The notes beneath the pieces are model-generated. The model was not told the origin of the DNA, made no database searches, and worked only from the letters and a program-made list of their open reading frames with translations. From positions 3,998,501-4,062,500 of the forward strand of contig NZ_CP089391.1 in assembly GCF_027594865.1 (NCBI RefSeq): a stretch of DNA of 64,000 nucleotides. The letters run 5' to 3'. Source of the DNA: Bradyrhizobium xenonodulans. GTDB lineage: Bacteria > Pseudomonadota > Alphaproteobacteria > Rhizobiales > Xanthobacteraceae. Position numbers and translations under genes: made by a program. Numbering within the stretch: position 1 is the first letter of the stretch; the number at the start of each line of letters is the position of its first letter. Shown piece by piece: positions 17,045 through 27,703 of this stretch.

Positions 17045-18219
17045 GCTCAGCCGTTGAACATCGTCGGCCGCTTCCGTCCGACAGCGACGCGATCCTGGAC
17101 GCGCTGCCCAACCCCGTTCTGATGATCGGGCCGGACGGCAAGATCGTCGCCGCCAACATCGCGACCGAAGCCTTTTTCGATATCTCGACGCAGTTCCTGA
17201 AGCGGCAGTCGTTGAAGGAGCTGGTCCCATTCGGCAGCCCCTTGCTGGCGCTGATCGACCAGGTGCGCTCGTCGAACTCGCCGGTCAACGAATACAAGGT
17301 CGATCTGGGCACGCCGCGCATGGGCGGCGACCGCCAGGTCGATCTGCATGTCGCCCCGCTCACGGAGCGGCCCGGCCATATCGTGGTGATGCTCCAGGAG
17401 CGCTCCATCGCCGACAAGATGGACCGCCAGCTCACCCATCGCAGCGCCGCGCGCTCGGTGATCGCGCTCGCCGCGATGCTGGCGCATGAGATCAAGAACC
17501 CGCTCTCGGGCATCCGCGGCGCGGCCCAGCTCCTCGAGCAGCAGGCCTCGTCCGAGGACCGCATGCTGACGCGCCTGATCTGCGACGAGGCCGACCGCAT
17601 CGTCACGCTGGTCGACCGCATGGAGGTATTCGGCGACGAGCGCCCCGTGGTGCGCGGCCCCGTCAACATCCATTCCGTGCTCGATCACGTGAAGCGGCTG
17701 GCGCAGTCGGGCTTTGCCCGCAACATCCGCTTCATCGAGGACTACGATCCCTCGCTGCCGCCGGTGCTGGCCAACCAGGACCAGCTCATCCAGGTGTTCC
17801 TCAACCTCGTGAAGAATGCTGCCGAAGCCGTGGTCGACCTCGGCTCGGACGCCGAGATCCAGCTTACCACCGCGTTCCGTCCCGGCGTGCGTCTGTCAGT
17901 CCCCGGTCAAAAAACGCGGGTATCTCTGCCGCTCGAGTTCTGCGTGAGGGACAACGGACCAGGCGTGCCGGATGATCTTCTGCCCAACCTGTTCGATCCC
18001 TTCGTGACCACAAAGCAGACCGGCTCGGGTCTGGGCCTCGCGCTGGTCGCCAAGATCATCGGGGATCACGGGGGCATCATCGAATGCGAGTCTCAGCCGC
18101 GCAAGACCACCTTCCGCGTGCTGATGCCGATGTATTCCACATCGGCGAAACATGCCGATCACAGCAGTCGCGACGGCTCTGCCGGGAAGTCGTCGTCTGC
18201 ATCACAGGGGGCAAAATGA
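17041..18219 (+). CDS. ntrB: Nitrogen sensor histidine kinase NtrB
   Basis: Cytoplasmic kinase/phosphatase of 392 residues that controls NtrC according to PII signalling. It has an N-terminal PAS domain (about 15-120), then the DHp helix with His149 in [20 protein letters not shown], then a HATPase domain with N-box LVKNAAEAV and G-boxes [10 protein letters not shown] and [18 protein letters not shown]. No membrane helices are seen, as expected for NtrB. The start ATG 17041 overlaps the dusB stop; a slightly earlier in-frame ATG (17026) lies inside dusB and is less likely. ntrC follows after 9 bases. Confidence 0.97.
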   Translation: MSSAVEHRRPLPSDSDAILDALPNPVLMIGPDGKIVAANIATEAFFDISTQFLKRQSLKELVPFGSPLLALIDQVRSSNSPVNEYKVDLGTPRMGGDRQVDLHVAPLTERPGHIVVMLQERSIADKMDRQLTHRSAARSVIALAAMLAHEIKNPLSGIRGAAQLLEQQASSEDRMLTRLICDEADRIVTLVDRMEVFGDERPVVRGPVNIHSVLDHVKRLAQSGFARNIRFIEDYDPSLPPVLANQDQLIQVFLNLVKNAAEAVVDLGSDAEIQLTTAFRPGVRLSVPGQKTRVSLPLEFCVRDNGPGVPDDLLPNLFDPFVTTKQTGSGLGLALVAKIIGDHGGIIECESQPRKTTFRVLMPMYSTSAKHADHSSRDGSAGKSSSASQGAK

Positions 18220-18228
18220 GGATTAACG

Positions 18229-19671
<1,443 letters not shown>

Positions 19672-19689
19672 TCTTTCCGAAAGGACGGT

Positions 19690-19723
19690 GGCTCAGCTCC
19701 CCCTACCAAAGCGGAGCTGAGCC
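19690..19723 (+). terminator. Strong hairpin after ntrC
   Basis: Perfect 11-base arms GGCTCAGCTCC and GGAGCTGAGCC around a 12-base loop, extendable by GGAC/GTCC outside. No clear U-run follows. Likely the end of the dusB-ntrBC transcript. Confidence 0.6.
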
Positions 19724-19839
19724 TGTCCGGATCGCGCTGGCCTTCGTGGCTGACGCGGTGAGCAAAAGTCCCAATCGGGCCGAAACGTTCCGCCGGAACA
19801 TACGAATTGGTGGTTCGACCGCGAGACGCGGCGTCGCAC

Positions 19840-19986
19840 TCACCTGATCAGCCGGACTGAGACCGGCTGGGCACTGGCGACGTTTGCCGCCGGCGGCTGA
19901 AGGCCAGGGCCGTTGACCAGCAGATCCGAGGCCACGATCAGCAGCAGCACGGCCGACACCATTATCGCGAGAAACAACCTGTCCAT
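19840..19986 (-). CDS. Possible 48-residue membrane or exported peptide
   Basis: Short frame encoding MDRLFLAIMVSAVLLLIVAS followed by about 28 polar residues ending SVRLIR. The N-terminus is a credible signal peptide or single membrane helix with a positive start. It lies antisense to both ntr transcripts, between them. The ribosome binding site (ACGGGG directly before ATG) is weak. I do not recognise a family. Conservation in related genomes at this position would be the deciding test. Confidence 0.35.
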   Translation of the reverse strand: MDRLFLAIMVSAVLLLIVASDLLVNGPGLQPPAANVASAQPVSVRLIR

Positions 19987-20171
19987 CCCCGTCAAGCCGA
20001 AGGGGCCGGAATCCGTTCCCGCGAACTAGGTCTGCCAGATCAGCACCCTGTGAATGCGCCGGTCCGTCGCGCGGGGGCGCCGCGGAATTGTCGCAATTCG
20101 GCAACAATGTGGTACGAATACATCAGTATCCGCCCCGCCGCGGACCCCTTTTCAGCAGCACCATTGCCGGA

Positions 20172-22565
20172 ATGACCAGCGCAGACACCTCGGCCGCACA
20201 CTTCGACACGGCCCCAGCGGAAGAGCCCCGGCGTTGGTCGGCGCGGCGCTGGCTGGCACCCATTGCCGTGGCGCTGGCGCTGGGGTCGGCCTTCCTGACC
20301 TTTGTCGTCCTGACCGGCCTCACCACGATCGAGCCGACGCCGGAGATCGTCCGCTCGTTCTATCTGATCAATGCAGGCACGATCCTGCTGCTGGTCGGCA
20401 TCATCATCCGCGAGCTCTGGCAGATGATCTTGGCGCGGCGGCGGGGCAGGGCGGCGGCGCGCCTCCATGTCCAGATCGTCAGCCTGTTCTCGATCGTGGC
20501 CGTGCTGCCGGCCGTGCTGGTCGCCGTCGTCGCCAACGTCACCATCGAACGCGGCCTCGACCGGTTGTTCTCCGGTCCGACCAAGGAAGTGATCCAGAAC
20601 TCGCTGACGATCGCGCGCGCCTATATGCAGGACCACGCGCAGCTCATCCGGGGCGACATTCTCGGCATGGCCAACGACATCGCGCATGCCCGGCCGCTCT
20701 ACGACCAGGACCGCCGCTCGTTCCGCGAGCTGCTGACGGCCAGCGCCGGCTCCCGCAATCTGCCGGGCGCGATGATCATCGACAAGAGCACCAATATCCT
20801 GGAATCGGCCGACACCGGCATGCGGCTGGCCTATTCGCCGCCGGCGCCGGACTTCCTCAGCAACGTCAACGAGAACGAGCCCGAGATCGCGGTGTTGCCG
20901 GACGCGAGCTTCGTCGCTGCTGTGATCCGCCTGCGCGCCTTCAACGACACCTTCCTCTACGTCGCACGTCCGCTTGATCCGAATGTCGTCAATCAGCTCA
21001 AGCAGACGGAAGTCAGCGTCGCCGAATACGCCCAGATCGAGTCGCGCCGGCTCGGCATCCAGGTCGCGTTCGCCTTGATGTTCGCGGTGATCGCGCTGAC
21101 CATCCTGATGGCCTCGGTGCTGATCGGCCTCAACTTCGCCAACTCGCTGGTTTCGCCGATCCGGCGGCTGATGAACGCAGCCCATACGGTCTCGACGGGC
21201 GACCTCAATGTGAAGGTGCCGGTGCACCAGTCCGAAGGCGACCTCGCCCAGTTGGGTGAGACCTTCAACAAGATGACGCAGGAATTGCGCAGCCAGCGCG
21301 ACGAGCTCGTCAACGCCAGCGATCTCATCGACAGCCGCCGCCGCTTCATCGAGGCCGTGCTGTCCTCGGCCAGCGCCGGCATCATCGGCGTCGATCATTC
21401 GGGCAGCGTCGGCATCCTCAACCGCTCCGCCGAGAAGCTGATCGGGCACTCCGAAGCGGAAACGCTCGGCCATCCGCTCTCCGACGTGCTGCCCGAGCTC
21501 GACGAGATGATGAAGGCGGCGCGGGAAGGGACCCAGCGCCTGGTGCAGGGCCAGATCACGATCACGCGCGACGGGCAGGAACGCAATCTGTCGGTCCGCG
21601 TCAGCGCCGAGAAGACCAGCCAGCCGCACGACAGCTACATCATCACGCTCGACGACATCACCGAGCTGGTCTCGGCGCAGCGCACCTCGGCCTGGGGCGA
21701 CGTCGCCCGCCGCATCGCGCACGAGATCAAGAATCCGCTGACGCCGATTCAGCTCTCGGCCGAGCGCATCCGCCGCAAGTTCGGCAAGGACATCACCGAG
21801 ACCAAGGACAAGCAGATCTTCGAGCAGTGCACCGACACCATCGTGCGCCAGGTCGACGACATCAGGCGCATGGTGGACGAGTTCTCGCGCTTCGCGCGGA
21901 TGCCGAAGCCGGTGATGGAGGGCGAGGACGTCGCCGACACCGTGCGGCAGGCGGTGTTCCTGATGAAGGTCGCCCATCCCGAGATCGACATCGACGCCGA
22001 GTTCAAGGAGGATCCGCTGCGGGCCCAGTTCGACCGGCGGCTGATCTCGCAGGCGGTCACCAACATCGTCAAGAACGCCACCGAGGCGATCGAGCAGGTG
22101 CCGCCGGAAGAGCTCGGAAAAGGCCGCATCGACGTCGTGGTCTCGCGCGAGGGCGAGGACGTGCTGATCGACGTCATCGACAACGGTATCGGCCTGCCCA
22201 AGGTCGCGCGCTCGCGGCTGCTGGAGCCCTACGTGACCACGCGCGCCAAGGGTACCGGCCTTGGCCTCGCAATCGTCGGCCGCGTCCTCGAAGACCATGG
22301 CGGGCGCATCGAGCTGAAGGACGCTTCCGACTTCCGGGAAGGCCAGCGCGGCGCCTGGATGCGGATGCGCTTTGCGATCTCCGGCGCTCCCCCGAAGAGC
22401 GAGGGGACCGAGCAGGCGCCGACGGCCAAGGAAGCGGTGAACGAAGCGGCCAGCGCCCCGGTCAAGGACACGGCGCCGGAAACAAAAGAGCCGGCGGGCG
22501 AAACCAAAGAGCCGGCTGAAAAGACCAATGATTCAACGAAAATCGAAGCCTCGACAGGCATCTGA
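20172..22565 (+). CDS. ntrY: Membrane nitrogen sensor kinase NtrY
   Basis: Transmembrane histidine kinase of about 797 residues. N-terminal membrane helices and a periplasmic region occupy about residues 1-320, ending with the helix VAFALMFAVIALTILMASVL. A HAMP domain follows (SPIRRLMNAAHTVSTGDLNV), then PAS, then a DHp domain with His517 in [19 protein letters not shown], and an ATPase domain with NIVKNATEAIE and GTGLGLAIVGRVLEDHGG. The ~60-residue C-terminal tail is Glu/Lys/Pro/Thr-rich with repeated KEPA/ETKEP units, probably disordered. ATG 20172 is chosen; TTG 20088, also in frame, would add 28 residues. It partners with NtrX, encoded 17 bases downstream, in nitrogen/redox control. Confidence 0.95.
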   Translation: MTSADTSAAHFDTAPAEEPRRWSARRWLAPIAVALALGSAFLTFVVLTGLTTIEPTPEIVRSFYLINAGTILLLVGIIIRELWQMILARRRGRAAARLHVQIVSLFSIVAVLPAVLVAVVANVTIERGLDRLFSGPTKEVIQNSLTIARAYMQDHAQLIRGDILGMANDIAHARPLYDQDRRSFRELLTASAGSRNLPGAMIIDKSTNILESADTGMRLAYSPPAPDFLSNVNENEPEIAVLPDASFVAAVIRLRAFNDTFLYVARPLDPNVVNQLKQTEVSVAEYAQIESRRLGIQVAFALMFAVIALTILMASVLIGLNFANSLVSPIRRLMNAAHTVSTGDLNVKVPVHQSEGDLAQLGETFNKMTQELRSQRDELVNASDLIDSRRRFIEAVLSSASAGIIGVDHSGSVGILNRSAEKLIGHSEAETLGHPLSDVLPELDEMMKAAREGTQRLVQGQITITRDGQERNLSVRVSAEKTSQPHDSYIITLDDITELVSAQRTSAWGDVARRIAHEIKNPLTPIQLSAERIRRKFGKDITETKDKQIFEQCTDTIVRQVDDIRRMVDEFSRFARMPKPVMEGEDVADTVRQAVFLMKVAHPEIDIDAEFKEDPLRAQFDRRLISQAVTNIVKNATEAIEQVPPEELGKGRIDVVVSREGEDVLIDVIDNGIGLPKVARSRLLEPYVTTRAKGTGLGLAIVGRVLEDHGGRIELKDASDFREGQRGAWMRMRFAISGAPPKSEGTEQAPTAKEAVNEAASAPVKDTAPETKEPAGETKEPAEKTNDSTKIEASTGI

Positions 22566-22582
22566 CAAGACAGGCGCGACCC

Positions 22583-23953
22583 ATGGCAAGTGAAATTCTG
22601 ATTGTCGATGATGAGGCCGATATTCGGGATCTCGTCGCGGGCATTCTCGAAGACGAGGGTTTTGTCACGCGGACCGCGCGCGACAGCGACTCCGCGCTCG
22701 CCGAGATCGCCAACCGCAGGCCGCATCTGGTGTTTCTCGACATTTGGCTGCAGGGCTCCAAGCTCGACGGCTTGCAGCTCCTGGAACAGGTCAAGAAGGA
22801 CAATGCCGATCTGCCGGTCGTGATGATCTCCGGCCACGGCAACATCGAGACCGCGGTCGCCGCGATCAAGCGCGGCGCCTATGATTTCATCGAGAAGCCG
22901 TTCAAGGCCGACCGGCTGATCCTGGTCGCAACCAGGGCGCTGGAGAATTCGCGGCTCAAGCGCGAGGTCAAGGAGCTGAAGCAGCTTGCGCCGAGCGCAA
23001 GCTCGCTCGTCGGCCGTTCGCCCAGCATGAACCAGCTGCGCCAGACCATCGAGCGCGCGGCCAAGGCCAACAGCCGCATCCTGATCGTCGGCCCCGCCGG
23101 CGCCGGCAAGGAGCTGACCGCGCGCACGCTGCACACGGCCTCGGGCCGCGCCGACGGCCCCTTCGTCGTCATCAATGCCGCCGCGATCACGCCCGATCGG
23201 ATGGAGCATGAGCTGTTCGGCATCGAGCAGTCCAACGGCGAGCACGCGCGCAAGCCCGGCGCGCTCGAGGAAGCCCATGGCGGCACGCTGTTCATCGACG
23301 AGATCGCGGACATGCCGCGCGAGACCCAGAACAAGATCCTGCGCGTGCTGGTCGAGCAGTCGTTCCAGCGCGTCGGCGGCACCGCCAAGGTGCAGGTCGA
23401 CGTCCGCATCATCTCCTCCACCGCGCGCAATCTCGAAGAGGAGATCGCGGCCGGCCATTTCCGCGAGGACCTCTATCACCGGCTCTCGGTGGTGCCGATC
23501 CGCGTGCCCGCGCTGTCGGAGCGGCGCGAGGACATTCCGGAATTGATCGACTACTTCATGGAGCAGATCTCGGCCGGCAGCGGCCTGCCCAAGCGCCAGA
23601 TCGGGCAGGACGCGATGGCCGTGCTGCAATCGCATGTCTGGCCGGGCAATGTGCGCCAGCTCCGCAACAACGTTGAGAGAGTCATGATTCTGGCTGCGGG
23701 CGGGCCCGAGGTCATCATCACCGCGGACATGCTGCCGCAGGACGTCGGCTCCATGGTGCCGGCCATGCCGACCAGCAACAATGGCGAGCACATCATGGGC
23801 CTGCCGCTGCGCGAAGCGCGCGAAGTGTTCGAGCGCGACTATTTGATTGCACAGATCAGCCGTTTCTCAGGAAATATTTCTCGCACAGCCGAGTTTGTTG
23901 GCATGGAACGTTCGGCGCTGCATCGAAAGTTGAAGGCGCTGGGCGTTGGCTAG
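22583..23953 (+). CDS. ntrX: Response regulator NtrX
   Basis: NtrC-family regulator of 456 residues paired with NtrY. The receiver domain has phosphoacceptor Asp53 (VFLDIWLQGSKLDG). The AAA+ domain has Walker A GPAGAGKE and the Walker B region GGTLFIDEIADM. Unlike NtrC, the segment where GAFTGA should be reads FGIEQSNGEHARKPGALEEA, so the sigma-54 contact loop is missing, as is typical of alphaproteobacterial NtrX, which works largely independently of sigma-54. The C-terminal helix-turn-helix (GNISRTAEFVGMERSALHRKLKALG) is intact. hfq follows after 249 bases, which should hold its own promoter. Confidence 0.97.
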   Translation: MASEILIVDDEADIRDLVAGILEDEGFVTRTARDSDSALAEIANRRPHLVFLDIWLQGSKLDGLQLLEQVKKDNADLPVVMISGHGNIETAVAAIKRGAYDFIEKPFKADRLILVATRALENSRLKREVKELKQLAPSASSLVGRSPSMNQLRQTIERAAKANSRILIVGPAGAGKELTARTLHTASGRADGPFVVINAAAITPDRMEHELFGIEQSNGEHARKPGALEEAHGGTLFIDEIADMPRETQNKILRVLVEQSFQRVGGTAKVQVDVRIISSTARNLEEEIAAGHFREDLYHRLSVVPIRVPALSERREDIPELIDYFMEQISAGSGLPKRQIGQDAMAVLQSHVWPGNVRQLRNNVERVMILAAGGPEVIITADMLPQDVGSMVPAMPTSNNGEHIMGLPLREAREVFERDYLIAQISRFSGNISRTAEFVGMERSALHRKLKALGVG

Positions 23954-24202
23954 CGCCCCAAGGTCGCAGATGGGCCTCAGCGATAAGCGAGGAAAATCAT
24001 CGATTTCCGTAGTTTTTCGGGGCAATAGAGCACGGCCTGCCGCGTGAAGCGGCTTGCCTAATAAGCCCACCTGCCCTCTAATTGCACAGCCGTTCCTTCC
24101 GAGGGGGATCTCATGAGGAGCGGCAACCGGGAGAGGCTCCGAACGTCACAATGAGGGCCGCAACCGGCGCAATAAAAAGAAACTCAAAGCGAGAAAAAAA
24201 CA

Positions 24203-24451
24203 ATGGCGGCAGACCGCGCACAAAACCTACAGGACACCTTCCTCAATCACGTTCGCAAAACCAAGACGCCACTGACGATCTTTCTGGTCAACGGAGTGAA
24301 GCTCCAGGGCATCGTGACCTGGTTCGACAATTTCTGTTTGCTGCTTCGGCGCGACGGTCACTCGCAGCTTGTCTACAAGCACGCGATCTCGACCATCATG
24401 CCGGGCGCTCCGATCCAGCTGTTCGAAGGCGGTGAGGATCAGCCGGCTTGA
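24203..24451 (+). CDS. hfq: RNA chaperone Hfq
   Basis: Sm-like protein of 82 residues that forms a hexameric ring and promotes sRNA-mRNA pairing. The Sm1 motif ([20 protein letters not shown]) and the Sm2 motif with YKHAIS are intact. The N-terminus [16 protein letters not shown] is the standard Hfq start. In rhizobia Hfq also affects nitrogen-fixation regulation, which fits its place after ntrYX. A purine-rich stretch (AAGCGAGAAAAAAAC) precedes the ATG. hflX starts 11 bases after the stop, forming the usual hfq-hflX pair. Confidence 0.98.
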   Translation: MAADRAQNLQDTFLNHVRKTKTPLTIFLVNGVKLQGIVTWFDNFCLLLRRDGHSQLVYKHAISTIMPGAPIQLFEGGEDQPA

Positions 24452-24462
24452 GAGTGCTCTGA

Positions 24463-25854
24463 TTGGAACCCCGGAATTTCGACGGGGAGGCCGATCGTCC
24501 GCGATCGGCAGGGGCTAAGCAAACGGGGCGGGTGCTTGTCATCGGCCCCTACTTGCGAGTGCGTGCGGGCAGTGCCGACGCGCAATCGGAAGGTCATGTC
24601 CCAAGTCAAGTTCAACGCGACGCCGAGGCCCGGCTCGATGAAGCCGCCGGCCTCGCGCGCGCGATCGACCTCGTCATTGCGGACGCCATCATCGCGCCGA
24701 TCGGCCAGATCAGGCCCGCCACCTATATCGGCAAGGGCAAGGTCGAGGAGATCGCCGGGCTGATCAAGAGCCTCGATGTCGAGCTCGTGGTGATGGATTG
24801 TGCGCTGGCGCCGATCCAGCAGCGCAATCTCGAGAAGGAGCTGCAGGCCAAGGTGCTCGACCGCACGGGCTTGATTCTGGAAATCTTCGGCCGCCGCGCC
24901 AAGACCAGGGAAGGCTCGCTCCAGGTCGAGCTCGCGCATCTCAACTACCAGCGCTCGCGCCTGGTTCGGTCGTGGACCCATCTCGAACGCCAGCGCGGCG
25001 GTTTCGGATTCATGGGCGGCCCCGGCGAGACGCAGATCGAGGCCGACCGCCGCCTGATCCAGGAGCGCATCTCCAAGCTCGAGAGCGAGCTGAAGAAGGT
25101 GCAGGCGACGCGCCGCCTGCATCGCGCCGGCCGCCAGCGCGTGCCATATCGCGTCGTCGCGCTGGTCGGCTACACCAATGCCGGCAAGTCGACGTTGTTC
25201 AACCGCCTGACGCGCGCCGACGTGCAGGCGGCCGACATGCTGTTCGCCACGCTCGATCCAACGCTCCGCGCGCTCACCCTGCCGCATGGCGGCAAGGCGA
25301 TGCTGTCCGACACGGTCGGCTTCATTTCCAATCTGCCGACCCAGCTCGTCGCCGCCTTCCGCGCCACGCTGGAGGAGGTGCTGGAAGCCGACGTCATCCT
25401 GCATGTGCGCGACATCTCGCACGAGGATGCCGAGGCCCAGCAGAGCGACGTCGACGCCGTGCTGCGCCAGCTCGGCATCAATCCCGATGACTCAGGCCGC
25501 ATCATCGAGGTCTGGAACAAGATTGATCGTTACGATTCCGAGCAGCGCGAAGGGCTTTTGAACATCGCCGCGCGCAGGCCGGAGGATCATCCGGCGATGC
25601 TGGTCTCGGCCGTGTCGGGCGAGGGCATCGACGCACTGCTCGCCGCGATCGAGGAGAGGCTCGCCGCCAAGCGCACCACGCTCGACCTCTCCATCGACGC
25701 CGCCGATGGCGCCGGCATTTCCTGGCTGCACCGCAATTCCGAGGTGCTGGCGAAAGAGCTGCACGACGGCCGCTTCGACATGACCGTGCGGGTGGACGAG
25801 ACCAAGCGGGATATCGTGGTGTCGAGATTCGATGCGGTGCCGCGCGTGGCTTGA
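24463..25854 (+). CDS. hflX: Ribosome-associated GTPase HflX
   Basis: GTPase of 463 residues that splits stalled or heat-damaged ribosomes. The N-terminal HflX domain includes IGKGKVEEIAGLI and the ribosome-facing GGFGFMGGPGETQIEADRR. A long helical pair follows, then the G domain with G1 GYTNAGKST at 236-244, G3 DTVGFI and G4 NKID. The C-terminal ~80 residues form the small alpha/beta extension. The start appears to be TTG 24463, 11 bases after hfq with GAGAG upstream; no ATG fits the conserved N-terminus better. Confidence 0.96.
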   Translation: MEPRNFDGEADRPRSAGAKQTGRVLVIGPYLRVRAGSADAQSEGHVPSQVQRDAEARLDEAAGLARAIDLVIADAIIAPIGQIRPATYIGKGKVEEIAGLIKSLDVELVVMDCALAPIQQRNLEKELQAKVLDRTGLILEIFGRRAKTREGSLQVELAHLNYQRSRLVRSWTHLERQRGGFGFMGGPGETQIEADRRLIQERISKLESELKKVQATRRLHRAGRQRVPYRVVALVGYTNAGKSTLFNRLTRADVQAADMLFATLDPTLRALTLPHGGKAMLSDTVGFISNLPTQLVAAFRATLEEVLEADVILHVRDISHEDAEAQQSDVDAVLRQLGINPDDSGRIIEVWNKIDRYDSEQREGLLNIAARRPEDHPAMLVSAVSGEGIDALLAAIEERLAAKRTTLDLSIDAADGAGISWLHRNSEVLAKELHDGRFDMTVRVDETKRDIVVSRFDAVPRVA

Positions 25855-25879
25855 GCCCGTGGCGGCAAGCTGAGGGCGT

Positions 25880-26338
25880 TCACCTGGACAGGTCGAGCCT
25901 CATGAACTGGTTGTGCGGGCTCGCCTGATAATCGGCGAACGGCTCACAGGGGACGAAGCCGGCGCTGCGGTAGAGCGCGACGGCGGGAGCGTGCAGCGGT
26001 GCCGTACCCGTCTCCAGGCTGAGGCGCGCATAGCCTCGTTCGCGCGCTTCAGCGACGATGTGGTGCAGAATCGTGCGACCGACGCCGGTCCCGCGTGCTG
26101 CAGGCGCAGCGCGCATCGACTTCGCCTCTCCATGCGTCGCATCGAGCTGCTTCAGAGCGCCGAACCCAGCCAGCACATCGCCCTGCCAGGCCGTCCAGAA
26201 CGTCACGGCCGGAGCCGAAAGACCGCTCGCGTCCAGCGCCTGCGCGTGCTCGCCCATGACGCTGCGCAGCTCTTCCAGATGATGCGCCAGCAAGCCGGCG
26301 ACATGGGGCGCCTTCGGATCGTCCTGTCTGATGTCCAC
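25880..26338 (-). CDS. GNAT family N-acetyltransferase
   Basis: Protein of 152 residues with the GNAT acetyl-CoA fold. Motif A is recognisable as SMRAAPAARGTGVGRTILHHIVAEA (the R-G-x-G-V-G phosphate loop), followed by YARLSLETG and the C-terminal block ALYRSAGFVPCEPFADY. Close relatives acetylate small molecules or protein N-termini; the substrate cannot be assigned. The gene converges on hflX with a 25-base gap. A GGATG-type palindrome lies upstream. Confidence 0.9.
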   Translation of the reverse strand: MDIRQDDPKAPHVAGLLAHHLEELRSVMGEHAQALDASGLSAPAVTFWTAWQGDVLAGFGALKQLDATHGEAKSMRAAPAARGTGVGRTILHHIVAEARERGYARLSLETGTAPLHAPAVALYRSAGFVPCEPFADYQASPHNQFMRLDLSR

Positions 26339-26377
26339 TGCGTGTCCTTGTTACTGCATTCAATCAGTTAGCACCGT

Positions 26378-26408
26378 AGCCCGGATTGCCCGTCGCTCCA
26401 TCCGGGCT
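26378..26408. repeat. Inverted repeat AGCCCGGA ... TCCGGGCT
   Basis: Eight-base perfect arms with a 15-base loop between the acetyltransferase and YukJ-type genes. The GTAGCCCGGAT ... ATCCGGGCT form is a common dispersed intergenic element in Bradyrhizobium-type genomes, to my knowledge, and may also act as a terminator. Confidence 0.5.
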
Positions 26409-26489
26409 CCGCACTTTCCGCGCAAACCGACGACAGCGGGTTAGCGGCGGACTTGCTTGCGTGCCTCTGATGCGTTGCCACTCAGGACA

Positions 26490-27516
26490 CTAGAATGGAA
26501 TGGTCAGGCCCGGAGTTTTCGCTTGCGCCTTGGTGTAGGCGACGCCGTGAATTTTGACCCCGCGTTCGTCCAGCAACGAAATGATGCCGCCCTGGTTCGA
26601 TAGTTCCATCGGCTTCTGCACGACGACGGCGAGCGTGCCCGGCCGCGATCTTCCCTGAGAGAACCATTTTGTTCTTCTGCTTGTCGGCCAGCATCCAGCC
26701 GGTGAGATCGATATCGCGATCGGCCGTGTTGAGCAGCGTGACGACTTCCCGCTCGGGCGTCTTCACGGCGTTGACGAGGGCCGCAATGATGCGCACGAGG
26801 CCATCGGGCATTTCCTCGGTCGGAGGAGTCGTCGGATCTGGCGGCGTCGTCGGCGTGCCTCCGCCGAGATCGATGGGATGACCGGTCCTGTCATCGGTGT
26901 GCCAGGCCTGCGTCTGGAATTTCAGGAAGACCGCCGTCCATAGATTCTGATCCGGGAATTCGAACACGAGCCCGCCGTCCTGCCACGGCCCGTTGTCGCC
27001 CGAGAATTTTCCGATCGGATTTCCCTGGTTCATATGGATATCGTGAATGCCGCGTCCCGGCCGGAAGCCAAAATAATTGTCCGCCTTCGTCTCCGGCCCC
27101 CACGTCTCGCCGAATGCGTACACCATCGCGCTTTCATTCGAGAGCGCGCGCTGGACGAACTGGTCGAGCTTCTCGTTGAGGTCATTGTCCGGTCCGGGCA
27201 AGGACAGCGGCAGTGGGACCATCTCCTGCGGTTGCATCAGATTGCCGCGAATGAAGTCCAGCGCCGTGCTGCCCGGCTTCGGCGACTGCGGGTGCAGGCC
27301 CTCCGGCAGCGCCGCGAGTTGATCGGTGATCGGATGGACAAAATGCGATCGCACCAGGTACTCGACTTCGCTGCCATCCGCCGACTGCACGTTGACGGCG
27401 ATGCGGAAATCCGCGTTGTCGGCCACGACATGGACTTGATAATGCGGTGACTGGCCGGTGCCGAAACGCATCGCGATCGGGCGTCCCTTGAGGACCGAAT
27501 AGTGTTTCAGGGGCAT
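26490..27516 (-). pseudogene. YukJ-type (DUF2278) protein with lamin-tail domain, frameshifted near the C-terminus
   Basis: The gene starts at ATG 27516 (MPLKHYSVLKGRP; GGTGAG upstream). Residues ~1-225 match the YukJ/DUF2278 family (YGFRPGRGIHDIHMNQGN-like block), then a Pro/Thr linker and a lamin-tail domain (LLNTADRDIDLTGWMLADK). After ...VLSGKIAAG the reading frame turns into Arg-rich nonsense and ends at 26482. Removing one base from CCC 26638-26640 restores TLAVVVQKPMELSNQGGIIS and a natural end TPGLTIPF with TAG at 26490-26492 (341 residues). So it is either a recent one-base insertion or a sequencing error in a C run. Function of the family is unknown; lamin-tail domains often occur in surface or nuclease-associated proteins. 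Confidence 0.8.
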
Positions 27517-27703
27517 TGCACTCACCTGCCGTGGGGTTGCGGCTGCGCTGGCGCCGGTGTTCAACTTTAGACTGCAGGTCGTGACGGTTTCATGGCTTGA
27601 AAGGTGACCCCGGTCGCCGCTGCGGGCCTCACGCTTTGGCAAGATCGCCTCGCGGCGTTCAGGACAAAGTGCTGACCTATATCTGGATCAAATGCGTACA
27701 GGG

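Larger units (their letters stand above)
19672..20171. other. Region between ntrC and ntrY
   Basis: About 500 bases with no large gene. It contains the hairpin after ntrC (19690-19723) and a possible leftward 48-codon membrane-peptide gene (19840-19986). The remainder presumably holds the ntrYX promoter. If ntrY starts at TTG 20088 the gap is shorter. Confidence 0.5.

Noticed and set aside
20040..22298. 752-codon frame antisense to ntrY, and similar long frames at 22229-23791, 18223-19512, 5160-6581, 31061-33199, 55792-57474 and 58550-59914
   Set aside because: All lie opposite clearly recognised genes and encode compositionally biased products with no motifs.
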